DNA from: Colius striatus
Taxonomy: Eukaryota > Chordata > Aves > Coliiformes > Coliidae
Direction: 5' to 3'
NCBI RefSeq assembly: GCF_028858725.1
Contig: NC_084765.1
Span: 12,249,001-12,313,000, forward strand
DNA length: 64,000 nucleotides
Numbering within the stretch: the first letter of the stretch is position 1; the number at the start of each line of letters is the position of its first letter. The position numbers were made by a program, and so were the translations under genes. The notes beneath the pieces are model-generated. The model did no database searches, was not told the origin of the DNA, and was given only the letters and a program-made list of their open reading frames with translations. Below are positions 22,851 through 37,800 of the stretch, in pieces.

Positions 22851-25800
22851 CTGCAAGAAAGGTCACAAAGGGTGACAAAGCATTATTTTTGTCTGCAGTC
22901 CTTATTAAACAAGTGTACATACATCATCATCCTCTGGCCCAGTTCAACAAAACAAGCTAACTCATCAAACTTTGCCACACTTATACATGCAAGTGGGTGT
23001 GCCAATAACAGAGGGAGAAGCAAGGATAGCTTGAGTGAGGAACAGCCGAGTGATAAAAAATTGCAAAATTTGTTACTGTCAAAAAAATTACACAGATAAA
23101 AAGTAGTTAATGCAAGCACAGAGAGAAAATTGCTTTAGTATAGAATGCTCAAGTCTCTTATATAGACCAAGTGCCAAGTTTCACACATACCGAGAACCAA
23201 TGAATTCTATTCTCACTCAACTTCAGACAAGTGGACAAGCAGGGATAATGGGGGAAGAGAAGGCATGACTCTGATCTAGACCTAAATGTGTCTCTCTGTT
23301 ATATCACATTCAGAAATTCTTCCTCAATATTTTTTTCCCTTTCGCAGTCTTTGTCAGCAAGAGGAAATGTCAGCCTCATTTGTAGCTTGAAATGTTTAAT
23401 TGCAGAAGCAATTAATTGTTTAATTGTTTCACCTTACAAAATGCAGCAAATGCATACACCAAAGTTTTGCATTCAGTGTTGCTCGTGGAGACTGGCACAG
23501 CCACTTTTCCCAGTTTCCAACATTCCCCTGCAGCCTTTGCATGGCATTGGTGCAGCCCAGTGCACTCCAGCACCTGGTGACTATGCCTGCCTGAAGCCAG
23601 CATATTAGTCCACTCGAGCACTTGTCTTTAGCCCTGCTCCAACAACTGTACCTAAGCTTGAGAAAAAACGGGGCTTGTACACTGCTGGCAGAAAGTAGAA
23701 CATTGGTAAGGTCCTAGTGATGGTGAGAAAGAAAGTCTGGACATTCTCAGAGTGTTCTGCAGGGCTAATGCCGCTAAGTATAGAAACGGCAAAGTGGTGG
23801 TGCAGTGGGGCTGGTCTGACTGCCACTATCTCCAGCTGGGCAATGTACGGAGACCAGAGTGAACACAAAAACATGTGCTGGAACAGAGTGAAATTGCCCC
23901 ACGATCCTGCTGACTGACTGCAGCTCTGACAGCAGAGTCAACTCCAAACTGTTGCTCAGGCAAGGGAAAAAACTACGAGAGCACGTAGCAGGATCACCTG
24001 AATCAAGTATGAGCATTTAAACACTAAACTTGCATCAATATCCTGACCACAAGGCAGAGCAGCATGAAGTTGGACCCACATAACTAAATTAAAGTCGCTC
24101 AGGTAATGACAGTAAGGGCAGGATCCCTGTCAGGATGTGTATGCAGTAGTTTCTACACCCTACAGACAGACAGCTGTACTTACGATCATTATCATGAATA
24201 ATTTGGAAGTTTTTCACCGAGGCCTGTGTGACTCGACCATGGAAATTTAAAACATAGGACTGGGTGTCATCATTCCAGACTGGTGTTTTGTTATGCAGCT
24301 CAATGACGCTCTCAGTGTTTTTGTTCTGCCATCTCGCCAGAAGTGTCTCGTGTTCCTGCACAGAGCATAGACACACACTTCAGTTTAACATTCCCACAAT
24401 ACAAAAAATAAAGTCACACACACAAAAATGAATTGTTCATAAAACCTGTCTCAAAGGCTAAACTGTCACTCCCAACCCTCAAAACAGTACCATTGAAAGA
24501 AACAGAGAACTCGAGTATCTTAATCCGAACGTGGATTCGAGTCCTTTCCACAACTTGGAAAAGGTTAGTTCTCTTGTTATGAAAATACATTACTATTTGT
24601 AGTGCTTTTACAAGGCACAGAACTAGTCATACATCTCATGGTTCTGCAATTGTTCAAATACTGGTTTTAAAACCTCTAAACTTTCAAAGTGCAAAAAAAT
24701 CCCAGCTATCTGAAAAAGAATCTAAGTCTTTTTTATAATTGGCTGATGGTATGACTTACATTTCGTGGTCTAATGGAAACTCTTTCGTGGTCCATATTCA
24801 TTCCTGGTATGATCACACTCATTTTACGAGGTCCTTTAAATCCCAAGACATTTGTTTCCTAAAAAAGTTTAGAAAAGACTTCATCATGCTCTGTATTTTT
24901 AAAGATAATTTCTTCAACAGAGACACGGTGGTAGCCCAGGGAACTCACTGGTTAGTCAACTTAAAAATACATCTTGAAACTCCTACCTTCACTGGCACTG
25001 CCAAACATTCTAGCTTTGTCTTAGAAGCTCCAACAACAGGGAAAATGGAAATAGAGAGGTTTCCAGAAACAGTCTCTGCATTGGCTGCCAGCAACCTTCA
25101 TACATTTTTTTTAATTTTTAAAAAAATGCCTTTGTGAAAAAAGGATATGAACTAACCAGATTGCCTGGCTACTGCTAGATCCCAAAATAAAGTTACTGTA
25201 GTTTGAAAAACATAAAATGCAGTCACACATTTTGATGAGAGACAAAATTAAATATATGGACCAACTCTACTTATTCCAGAGCCAGCACAAAAGCAAACAA
25301 AGAAGCTGCCAGCAAGAGCATCTGTTCGCAGCATTGTGGTTTTCAAAGTCTACAGATATGTTATGCTTGGAGATAAGCGTGGTAAAAAACCAAACACATT
25401 AGCAAGAATGAAAATTTTTGAGTTATTAAGGGAGGAGAAGTAAAGAAATAATATGGGCAGCGAAAACAAATCCATGGAAAATACAAGTTCTTCCATTAAA
25501 CGTGATTTGATGACCATTTTCTCACAAAATCGCTCCAGTGTTGCACTCTCATCCCAAAACACAACCACTAAAATCTAAATAGGCCTAAAGTCTCATTTTT
25601 ATCTCAGATTTTTGTCTTTCCCCACGGAAAAGAATATAGCCAAGTATTTCAGTAAGTCAGCATCCACTTTTGAAAAAGAACAAGAGTAGTATTGCCCAAT
25701 CCACTCAGTAAAACCCGATTGCCTTTTTCAACATTAACTCCAGTAACTGAAACAGTGACATCTCTGAAAACCCATCCAATTATCTGTGCTATCTTTTTTA

Positions 25801-28800
25801 TCCAGTCACATGCATTCTTTCCCTTCTACCTTTCCCAAGTGAAGGGCTGTGGACACACACACTGGAAATACCTGAAAATATCCATCTCAAGTTTACTCAT
25901 GCAGAAGTTTTGTCATCCCTCAGACCTTTGAAATAACTTTGGTTGTTTCAGCAAACCATCTGGAGGTTTTACACAGCTCACTAAAAAATATTCATGCATG
26001 CAACAAAAAAATCCACTGAGTTATTTTACTGAATACTCTTGAAGCAATATAGGTATATTAAAGTATCTTCATAACTCTACATCAATGGGAAAACTCTGCC
26101 TCTTTTCTGAATCATCCATGCCATGGCCTTTGGCAGAGTAACCCAATGTTATCACAGTTCAGCTGGAAGCATATACTTGGTTCTGCATGATGATGAGACT
26201 CAAACTAAAATGACTGCTGGCAGATTTTATAATCAGGAGAGACTCAGCACGGTAGAAGACAATTTCTAAGAAAAGATTCCTGCTAATGCTTATTTTTCAC
26301 TAACTACTGACAATTTTGGTCTTCTCTGCAATGCTTTACAAGATTTTCTTTTCATCAAGCTGCACTTAGGCTATATACAATTAATTTAGGTGCTGAGTAG
26401 TTGAAGGCACTGTTCAACGCAAAATCAAATAATAGTGCTGAATCACTTCCCTCCCAACAAGCAGGATTATTACTCTGAAAAAAAAACCAGAACTACATTC
26501 TTTGGATTTACTTAGAAACACTAAAATCAATACTTCTGCCAAATGATCAGGGAATGGTTTCCAGTTGCACGCTACATCAATCACCAATTATATCAACCAT
26601 TTTATTGGCAAATGCTACTCTTTTGTTAAAATCAAGGTACAGGACTAAAGTTCTACAAACACAGAATATATGAGGAAAACAGTAAGGAAAAAAGAGCAGT
26701 TTTAATTAAAAGTAGACCTTCCCAATCTACCTACATTCAAATAGAATTAATTCCCCTTATCTCCCATTTCATTCCCTGTCTCTCTTTTATTTCCCTCCTC
26801 CACTATTTTGTGTTGTTAAATTCAAGACTACAAATGGCATTATTCAGGGAACATAGGCCAAATTATGATTTCACACCATTTTAATACCACTGACAGTCTT
26901 GGCTTACATAGGAACTCTCAATAAGGGCTGTAGCTGGCAGAGCTCCATTGACTCAACCATCACACCAGTGGTTTAAACTGTCTGAGGACATGGCTCAGTA
27001 TTGCTTGGAAGCTGCACTCTCTGCCGCAGCCCACCCTTGGCTGTTCTGAGAGCATGTGTCACAGTAAACTGGGCTGAAAAAACACAGAGCCTCTCTCCAG
27101 GGCTGCTTTTAAAAATCTTACACACTGTCATAAAATTATATAAGCATTTCACTATGGTGGTGACAACAGTCATGGGAAAAACAGCAAGGTGTATATCCCA
27201 GCAGCTCCCAGGAGACTCACAACTTCATTACCCCAGTATTCTTTCCACCACTTCCCTTTCTGGGCTTGACTCACACAGGTGTGCCTTGTCCTTAGTATCT
27301 TCTGTAGAAACTGTCATTCCATAGATTCCCAGACCACAGAACCCACAACACTGGAGCACAACACATGTGACTGAAGCTTGAGTAGAAACATGAGTTTTAT
27401 TGTTTTACCAACACCCAAGTCACATCTCGGTGCATCAGCCAAGCTCCTTTCCTGCAGAATCTGACACAAATGAATTCTGAGGATATAAAGGAATCCATCA
27501 TAGAAACTCCTGGTAAAAAATGGTTCAGTTACACCTCACTGCCTCTTGTTAAACTCGAGGCTGGTGAGGCTACATCTCGAATACTGCATTCAGTTTTGAG
27601 TTCCTCACTGTAAGAAAGACATTGAGAGGCTGGAGTGTGTCCAGAGATGGGCAATGAAGCTGGTGAAGGGTCTGGAGAACAAGTCTTATTGAGGAGCAGC
27701 TGAGGGAGCTGGAGGTGTTTAGTCTGGAGGAGGCTGATGGGAGACATGATCTCTCTACAACTACCTGAAAGGAGGTTGTAGCAAGCTGGAGACTGGTCTT
27801 CTCTCCCAGGTAGAGTGCTAGGACAAGAGGAAATGGTCTCAAGTTGCACCAGAGGAGGTTTAGATTGGAGATTAGGAAGAACTTTTTCCCTGAGAGGGTT
27901 GTTAAACACTGGCACAGACTGCCCAAGGAGATGGTGGAGTCCCATCCCTGGAGATATTGAAAAGCTGTGTAGATGATGTGCTGAAGGACATGGTTTAGTG
28001 GTGGGCTTGGCAGTGTTAGGTTGGTGGTTGGACTCGATGACCTTAAAGGTCTTTTCCAACCAAAATTATTCTGATTCTAAACTTTGCCAAGCGATTCTGA
28101 AACCAGCCATTAGGTGCTGCTGCAGGTTTATCAATATGCTATCCTGACAGAAGCAGGGAGGGAAACAGCTCAGCAGCACTTGATACAACTCAGTCCTTGC
28201 ACTGACTTCATTCCTGTTGCCTGAAACATGACCTAAGGAGAGCTGCACCATGGGAGTTCTCAACACGTTTATCCCATAGTTAACAGAGGCATCACCAGCT
28301 TCTGCCTGTACAGAGCAGATCTGCTGAGGTGACTGGGCCACTCAGGCTCAGTAAGTTTGGTGGGAGCACGTACGGCTTGCTCTCCAGATAGGTCTTGGTC
28401 AGATGAATTTATTATAGTTTTTGCTGCAGGAAAAAATCTCAATGCAGGAATTAAAAGGTTCCCTTAGGACAAACATGTCTGGGGAGTACTCTTTCTGGCA
28501 TTCTTTGCTATGGTTCTGCTGTAGCCAGGAACAACAATCTCACTTGAACCCTGGCTAGCAATGACATATCATTCGGATTTCCTTCTGTCCACTGGCCACA
28601 GCACACCTGCAAGCCTGATGTCTTTCCCCGTGAGTATCAAAATATCAATGGAATGAGTCATTTTTTTACACAAATGTAGAAGTTTTAAACTGCTGACCTC
28701 AAAACAGACATATAAAAGCTGCTTATCTTAGCCTCATTCCCAAAACAGTGGCCACGGTTCTGTTCTTCCCAGCACTCACGTTTCTAAATAACTCTGCTGA

Positions 28801-31800
28801 GCGCAACTGAGTTATTTTATTGGTAACATTAATGGTTCAAATGTCATTGTTGTTGGTTTGAACAAGCAATGCCTACATTTTAGGATATAGAACTTTTTTT
28901 TTAAACTCTTTTCTCCTTGAAATTCCAGTTGGTACCAGAAGATCAGTTGCTTGGCTCCAGGGAATGCCTTTCTATACAAGCCAGTAAAAATTACCTTTAT
29001 TAAATATGTAAGTTCTCCTAGATTCCTACTGAAATTTCAATCAAACTCTAAACTGACATCAAATCCTGAACTGTCTTGTTAAATCCCATTAGTTGGATTT
29101 TCTGAAATTCTCAGAGTTTCAAATCCAATAGGAATGGAAAGATCTGTCTATGTGTGTGTGTGTCTGAATAATAGCTCATGTGAACAAACACGTTATTTAT
29201 ACTACATTCAAAGGAAAACTGCATCCTAAGCAGCAGGAAAAAACATATTAGCAGCTAATTCTGCCAGCCTTCAGTGATGTCAGCACTCTGCATGGAAAGG
29301 ATGGCACTCTGCTCCCCACCACCTGCAGCTGACCTTTCCAGGAACACATTCTGTGCATATGTGGAGTATATGCAGAGATGGCTGGGCCTCAATTTGGCAA
29401 ATTTCCAGGTATCCTTGACTAGAGCTGGGCAGGAGCTTTCAGAAAAGTGGTTCTTGGGTACTTCTATCAACAAGTTTTTGATTTGCAGAAAGAGAAAAAA
29501 TTCTGTAGCAGTGTATGTACCAATTTTGACTGGGAACGTTTCTTGGTCCCAGAGATTTTTAGACAGAAAGAATACTCTCACCAAAACAGCCATCAAGAAA
29601 CAACAGCAACTGCATTTCAAGTCTTGACTGTCTGGATTGTCCCTGAAAAACGCTAGATACTGCCCTATACGAGGTTGGCATTTCTCATTCATTTGAAATT
29701 TTAGTTTTGTTTGAGGGTTTTCTTCCCAGTAAAGCAGAGTTTTGATGTTTTTATTCCAGTCTCTCAGCCATTGCTACTGTCTAGCTACCTGTGTTTTGGA
29801 ACAGAGGGGCCTTCTCCAAAAAGCCATTACAAACGATGTTACTTCAGCATAGTAATTCTGTGTGCAGAACCTTTTCCAGTGCTGGGGGCTCCCTGGGATG
29901 GTGCCTGCAGGCTGTGAAGCACCCAACATCTTACAGAGGGTTATGCAAAAGCCTCAACACCTTCCGACCAAGAGTGGGAACTGGGCAACCTGGTTCTGTG
30001 TTTTTCACCTCTACTTTTCACTGAATCTCCTGGTTTCTCTAGTGAAAATCAACTGCTTGATTACATCAAAGTATGAATGCTGATTTACATAATCATAAGT
30101 GAGAAGGAAATTCAGTGTACTATTTCAGAAACCAAACTGCCCTCTCTTGCATTTTTTGCCTGTGAGCAGTACTTACATAACAAATAGCAGCTAGCTCCTG
30201 ACGCAGGACACTCGCCTCCAGGCTTGATGTTGTCTTCATTGGATTCACTCCATTGTCATAAACTGTAAACTTAGTTCCCATAAGATTTGATCTATCAAAA
30301 GAAAAGAGAAAATCCAATCAGTATTCGTCAGTAATGCTGCCCCAGATATCTATCCTTTACTGCATTGTAGCCCCAAAGGATGGGCAGATAATACCAAGTA
30401 CTTGTTAATTCTAATCCCAACTAAATGGCAACTCCAGGATTAAAGGCCATAACAAAAACAAAGGTACAGTACAGTGAAGTACACTAAAGGTCCCCTATCA
30501 TTACACTGGAGAATTCTCATGCCACCTTGCAAACTAGTAAATTCAAGAAAGCAATAAGGAAACGCTCAGGTGGGATTGTTTGTTTCCACAAAACCATCTG
30601 CTTTCTTAACTAATTACTAACTCCATTACAGTACAGAGAGAGATTTTCATGAAGTTATAAATAAGATCAATCTCTCCTTTTGAAATAGAAATCGCACCAA
30701 GGAGTGCAAAATACAACCTAGAACATACTGAACCCCCATTCTGTGTCTGCACTGCCATAAATATGGCATGAAGTTCCATGATCCACACAGGCACAGTCCT
30801 CTTTCTCAGGCACAGACAATCTAAACATACATTGAGAGGCTCCACAAAGGCATCAACAGCAGACTGATGTATGATGAGGTGGCAGACAGAAAAGAAAAAC
30901 TTTGTTCTGAAATTATTCCACTACTTGGAAATAACTCTAATTAGGATATTAAGAAAAGGGCAAAACCAGAGAGATTTTCAGATCATGTACCGGACAGAAC
31001 ACCTGTTCCAAGGTATTTCTATCAATAGGGACAATACACAATCTTCTCATGCACTTCTGAAAATCCCACTAAGGTGTGCTTGTACACCCTTGAGAAAAAC
31101 TGGCCTTTGAGAGCTTAAGAGCTGCTGACTTTTAATAAAATGTGATATTGTATGTACTTGTTTTAAAAAAAATGACTTGGACACATTTAAGACCATGATC
31201 CAATGATGTAGTCAAGCCTCCAAATAAGGAGTCCTAGTGGCTTCCAGGCTCCTTAATTTCAAACGAGCTTAAAATTATATAAAGAAATTTCTTAGGTGCA
31301 TCAGTTTACCTCAGTTTTCCAATAAAACTCTCTCCACCCCGGGACAGGTCAGTTGGGTCTATGGAGATGAGGTAATTAGAGGTTTTACTCTTCTTTCGTT
31401 TCCTTCCAGCTAACAGAAACACCTAAGCAGGGAAAAAAAACCATATTCTAGAATGTCAAAGGGGTTAGCACCCACCACTCCCTACTTTGACATAAGGAAA
31501 CCATAAGCAATTTTTCTGTCTTCCAGCATCATTACCAAAGTAACAGAAAGGTCTCCTGGGACTTAGGAAAAGCAGATAAAAATCTGGGTTTATCTGAAAG
31601 GGAAAGTGACTTCTTAATCATTCAGTCCATTATTTATGGCTTAAATAATTAATTTTGATCTATCCTGTTAAGTGTTTCATTCTGAGTTGCTCTAGCTCTT
31701 CCAGTTGAATTGAAAACAGAGACTTTTCAAGCCCCAGAATGCAGACAGCCCCAACTGCTGACTGTCACAAAAGGGTGCCATGCATGGATTATTTAAGGTC

Positions 31801-34800
31801 AAAGATTAGACATATGAAGAAAGGCAGTAGAACAAAGTGATACTACTGTTTTGCTTTTGGAAGACTGTAGGGCAGATCTCAGTGAGTGAAATTATACTGA
31901 AAAGATAAGAATTGGTTTTGAGACTTCTTCAGACTTTTAATATATATATTTTTTTTTAATTCTGATGCAACTGGTATGCCATTCAAGTTATTTTATGACC
32001 TTTTTACCATGCTCCCTTTCCAAGTGGAGGTAATAAGTAGGGTACATTCCTCGGTCCATTCCCTTCTTGTCTCTTGTGATTCTGCATTTCACAGTGATAC
32101 CCTGTGGAGCAGGTCTTATGGCAAATTCCTCCAGGTCACCAACATCTATGAGAGGCTCATTTGTAGAAGGACTGGGGGCTGAGGCAGCTTCCTAAAACAG
32201 TAAGCAAAACTCAGGTTTCTACAACTTGATTTACAAAGCTAGAAGTACATAGGAATGATGTTCAATGGATGCTGAACTCAAAAAAACCCCAAACAATGGA
32301 CATATTGGCTTCCTTGTTTTGGTTCCTCAGCAGCCTTGAAGGCATCTTATCTCCCCACCCCATCGGCCAAGCTCTCAGCTACCAAAGGCCCAAGGAACAG
32401 TTCTCTGTGCCACTGAGGCCCCGTGTACAGACACATCTGGCAAAGCAGGAGGAGGTGCCTGCACAGGCAGAGTGCTGTAACGTTACAAATCAACCTCTGG
32501 CACACAGCTTCCCATCTCACCACTCTTGTTTCTTTTTCAGAAGGGTCATACCCAAGGACAGTGACTGCCTTTGATGAAAGGAAGAAATGAGATAGGAAGA
32601 GACAGATTCAGTTAGATACGTAAAAGAGGTCAGAAGTCAGTGCAGGATATATATTAGTTAGCAAGAGCTTGTGATTCATAGTATTTGAACAAGGCAAAGT
32701 GTTATTTCATGTTCAGATGGTAGCAGCAAGAACAAGGTGGGGAAAATGCCCAGAAAATGGCAATAGAGACAATGGACCCTTCTGAGCACCTGCAAGAGGT
32801 AGAAAGGTAAATATTTACTGTTTACCTTTCTCTCCATTCAAGTTCAGATATTTGCTAGTCTTTACTCTTAGCCATTATTTTTACTGCTTGCTCCTGTGAA
32901 TCCTGAGAGCTATCACAGTGGAACACCTCAGAGATGCTCTGGTGCATAATGAAAACAAAGAAAGTAATCCAGGCCTATCTTGCCTGCACTCTGAAATCCC
33001 ACAGTAGTATATAGCTGCCTGCAATCTCCCTCTTCAGCACTCACCCCTTACCTTATTGGACTTCTTGCTCGTGGCAGATCCAGGTCGGGTATTACTGTTT
33101 AACTGAGAAGAACTGGAGCTGTCTTCATCTTCCTCATCTTCTTCCTCATCAAAATTCATGCTGCTTGAAATGCCTGAGGAGACAGCAGCGCCCTTGTATG
33201 AAATATTAATACATTAAAGCTGTCCGTACTTGCTGTGAAACATCACTTACGCTGTTGCACCCTCAGGCTCCCAGATGAGACAGGGGTGGGTGTGAGGGGA
33301 GTCTCACTGTGCGAGGCAGTGTACCTGCCCTGAGAAGCCAAAGCATTTCAGCATATGAGAAAGGAACTATCATGGTTTCTATTCCACAGAGAGGATTGAG
33401 TTACCATGTGATACAAGAGCAATGTCCAGTTAGGAATGAAATTCAGATCTTCTTAATCCAATCAAGTACATCGAACACAATGCAAGACCTTAAACCTGAA
33501 ACCGGAGCTGAGTGGCCAACCCATCACAGCCACTTGGAAATCTCAACAATTAAAATATGAGCCTTTCTACAGCACAATTTTAAATGTTCCTGTGTGAGCT
33601 GATGAAGAGCAGACCTTAGACTGGGAAGAAATGTTCACATCAAGGAAATGTTCTCATGCATATTTATTTCATGTAAGAAAGAGTATCAACCCAGGCCAAA
33701 GGAACTGCCTTACGGCACTTAAAAATTTGACTTTACAAGAACTCAAAGTCTCAGTCATTTCAAAGGGAAACACAGCTTTGAATATCAAATAAGACTCAGC
33801 AGCAGAAAGAGCCAATGGTGGGACATTTGCCAGGCCTAGTTTTACAAGGAGTATCATGCAGATGAAGCCACTCTGTGTTCAGGTTCAAACTTTAAGTTCC
33901 ACATATCAGAGGTTAATTATGCCAATTTTTTTCCTGTAAATAAATACACGAATGATTCGCTTGGTCCAGAATTTCCACTATTGGCAAGCCCAATGCAGAA
34001 GGATAAATGAAATGCAAAGATTTCTGGATCCAAGCAGCATGGGCATAATTAACTTTTTCTTCCTGTACTTACCAGGAACATGATCCAGGGCGACAAGACT
34101 GGATTGAGAGGTGGAAGAGGACCAGGATGTATTTGCATGGGGATCTGGGAAAGGAAAAAATCCACGGGCTTGATTCTGCAAACCCTTAATTGAGTGAACA
34201 AGCCTAACTTGCCAACAAGACCCTGAACAAGGCTAAAGGCTTACTGGATAGGGCCATAATGCTGCTGCCTGAACTCTCAACTATGGACATCTTATCTTTG
34301 TGCACAATCAAATTCATCTTCTACCTGCTTATACCCACTGTCACCTTTTTTTAGTACTTTGAATAAAGTCAAAAAGCTCTGGATCACAAAGCTGAAACTT
34401 CAGAAAACATCACCCATGCTAACAGTTGTGCCACAAACTCCTCTATGCATGATGTGCCCAGCATTGTGTATTTTTGACCTACTTTTGAATTCTAACACAT
34501 AAAACAAAACTGATCAATACAAGTGATATACACAGATTCTACACAAATAATATTCAGTAACACTGAAAAAAGTATTCAGATGGCCTAAATTCTCCCGAAA
34601 TCCCCGTGTCCAGTGTGTCCTCATAATTTTTCTCAGGCTCTTTAAACTGTTCTTCCAGGACTTGAAGTGATATGCATAGAGACTTTAATGTAGCTGAGTC
34701 TTTTGGTGTATAAGCTTGGTCTGCACTAAGCAGAGACTGAACCAAACTAAGGCACAGACACATGAACAGTAGAGATACTGTCTGTCAGTAAGAGTTTGCT

Positions 34801-37800
34801 TCAGTTCAAATTTTGGAATGGAATGAGAAAAAAAAAAAAGATACCAAAAAAGGCATCAAAATATTTTTTATGCTATTGCTGCTTCCAATAACTTCAATGC
34901 ATATCCTTTTAAAATAGCTTTTGAAACCAGATGCTCACTGGATAATGAAACAACACCAGAGTAGTAAGAGTAAGTGTATAAATTAAACCAGAAGCATATG
35001 CAACGCTTGTATTCCATTCCGCTGCATCAAGAATGGTTATTACCCACTGCTTCAGTTCCCCCAGTCTGGACACAAACCATACAGCACAACAGCAGAAAGT
35101 TTCAATAGGATCTGGTTATGCAAAGGAGGCCTGAGTTCACAGGTCAACAGATATTTTCAAAGCATGTAGAACTCACTCAATATTAATCACTCCTTAATCA
35201 CAAGCATTATTTCTCACTAATGACAATCACGTTCTAGTCAGCAATGCATGGGTAATAGACAGTCCCTTTCCTCAGCTGGCTGCTGTGCAAAAAAGCCACA
35301 CTTCATATGCACTGATATAACCAGTTTATTTCTAATTCTGTGCTCACTATTTCACCACCAATATTTTGATGGTGAAAATTCATTGCCATCCTTGGAAAAC
35401 TCTGCACTTGCAGCCTGTTGGGAAAAATGCTTCAGAGAGCTCCTGTTTTATTTTTGAACCAGAAATCAAGCTTACTCCTTTCCTAAATCTTAAAACAGTT
35501 GAAACTTCAGGTGGCAAAGAAGAGTTAAGATCAAATTGCTCCTTCCTTTAAAGAGATGTACTGGAAACCGATAAATGTGAAGACTAAATGTTAGTTATTC
35601 AGTGTTAAAACCTATGGAAGTGTGGCTCTCTCCTGGTGACTCATTTACCAGAGAGGAACTCTACATTTAAGACTTCTGAAATCAAAAGGATGACTATCTC
35701 CTGCAGGAAAAACACGGATTTTACTATGGGAATTTCCAACAGATGGAGAAATCAAATAAAACATTTGGCATTTTCTTGCAAGTGGCATACTCATTCCACA
35801 TTCAGGTAGCTTATAAACTCATGTCTTTTATCAGAATTTGACTTGCTGAGGGAGCAGAAACGTGCTGAGAGAGGCTTTTCTCCACAAAATCAGTGTCAAA
35901 GAGCAGAATGGGCACAGATCAGGGCTATGTAAATCTGATAGGACTCAGTCTTTCCCATTAGGCCAGTTAGTCCTGTGCTCTTCTCCTTTTCCTGCTATTC
36001 CATGCAAGAGAAGGATTGATAAGAGACAGTAATTCAAAATGCTTTACAGACCAACAGGGATATGCCAGTAAGGAAGTGTCACAAGCAGTGCAGTGGCATG
36101 TGGATGAAAAGCCTCAGCTCTACCTAAAGTTTCACAGAGATACTGGGATACTCAAAACCTTCTATCAAGCCTCCTCTGTTGATATCAAGTGGCAAACCAC
36201 ACACACATGGTAAAAATACCTTATGGAGATGCTGCTAGTTGCAGTCTTGTCATAATTCTTTTCTTTGGGTCTCACAGAGCATAGCTTAATAAAACTAACT
36301 AAATCTCAGCATTCACATTTTTCAAAAGCATCAAAAGGACCATAATAGTGTTCCACTATTAGCAGTGTCAGGAGTATACTCAAACCTGGTCAATCATATA
36401 TTTAAGAATATCAAGTAGCAAAGAAAAGCAAAATAAAAACAAATAATTAAAAGGAAAAAAACCAAACCCACACCCAATCCCCACCCACTACTTCTAGTGA
36501 AAAAATCCACACAAAAAAGTGTGGGGAGAATAAAAATATCTATTAACCTGCAAAAAACATCCAGAAAAAATGGCCCCCAGAGTAACAATCTGAGTGCTCT
36601 GACCTAATTTGAGAAATCTCTTGATAGTTTTTAAAGTCAATCAGCTTTAGTAAATAGTGTGCCTAACGATTAAATATTCCGAGCCATGGTCCAAGGCAAC
36701 ACAATCACCACACAGATGAGCACTTGTTAGGCATGCCAACATCCCTCCGACTCAAATGCCCAGGAAATGCCACGCTTGGAGAAAATCTGCCCATTTCAGT
36801 TGAAGTTGCTCACATCTGCAGTCACTTCCCAGGAAAAATGAATCTTAGTGAGAACTGCTCTGCAGACAAGACAGGCATTTAGGTATGAATAGTCTATTCG
36901 AGATGAGTCAAGTTTGCACTTACATTTTTGCTCTTTATACACAAAACGCTTATTCTTAAAGCATTAGAGCACTCTTGGCTTGAGCCATCTTTGCCTCAAA
37001 AGCTTTACAGTGAAGAACAACAACTCCAAAGCAAATGCCTTCAGAAAAAGCTTTGTGAGGATTTTAGATTTTTTTTTTCCTTCCTACAGTTAATGTCTAG
37101 TGGAAGATAACAGTGCAGGAAGGAAGAGACAGATGCATGAATGTGTACATAGACAATCTATCTTCCAAGTCATGCATGCCTCTAGAAAAAAAAAACCCAA
37201 CTCCAGAACACTTGAAGACTGTGCATGAGAAATGCTGCAAGATACACAGTAATTTTCACCTCTGGAAGCATGAACACACATTATGAAAACATCAACAATG
37301 TTTAACTGACAACACAACTAAAGTTCATATTCTAGTTTGAATGTTGCTATTCTGTACTCTTTTTTTAATCCTCCAGTAAATTATTTCCAGAGCTGTACAA
37401 TGTAAGAATGTGAACAGATGGATATGAGCATTAGCATCTGCCTGGTTCCTTAACAGCAGCACTGCACTGCAGATGGGAAAGCCACATCCTTGACAGCATG
37501 GAGAGCTCTTGTTACTTTGGACAAGAGAGGACTGATTTTTTTTAATGTTTTTTGAGATAATAGAACAATCTAAGAGGTTCTGAGGAGAAGAAAGGCAGAG
37601 TAACGACCCCTGCTTACACTAGGGTGAGAATAGAAGAATGAGTCAATGTACATAAAGCAATGAGAACCCGAAGGTATTTTTGGCTACTTACCTTTTTTCT
37701 GCATTGCTGTTCTAAGATCTTGTTTGCTTTGCTGCTGTTGGCCACTAGCCATTTTCTCTCCATCATCTTCATCATGGCTAGACTGCCCAACAGTGAGAAT

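Noticed and set aside
24739..25137. 132-codon open frame on +
   Set aside because: It overlaps the antisense of a genuine TUB exon (24760-24858) and is a shadow of it plus intron.
27529..28059. 176-codon open frame on the - strand, the longest in the window
   Set aside because: It is the reverse strand of a CR1 fragment and shows no protein family features.
29151..29163. Short (TG)n tract
   Set aside because: Only about six units; too short to be notable.
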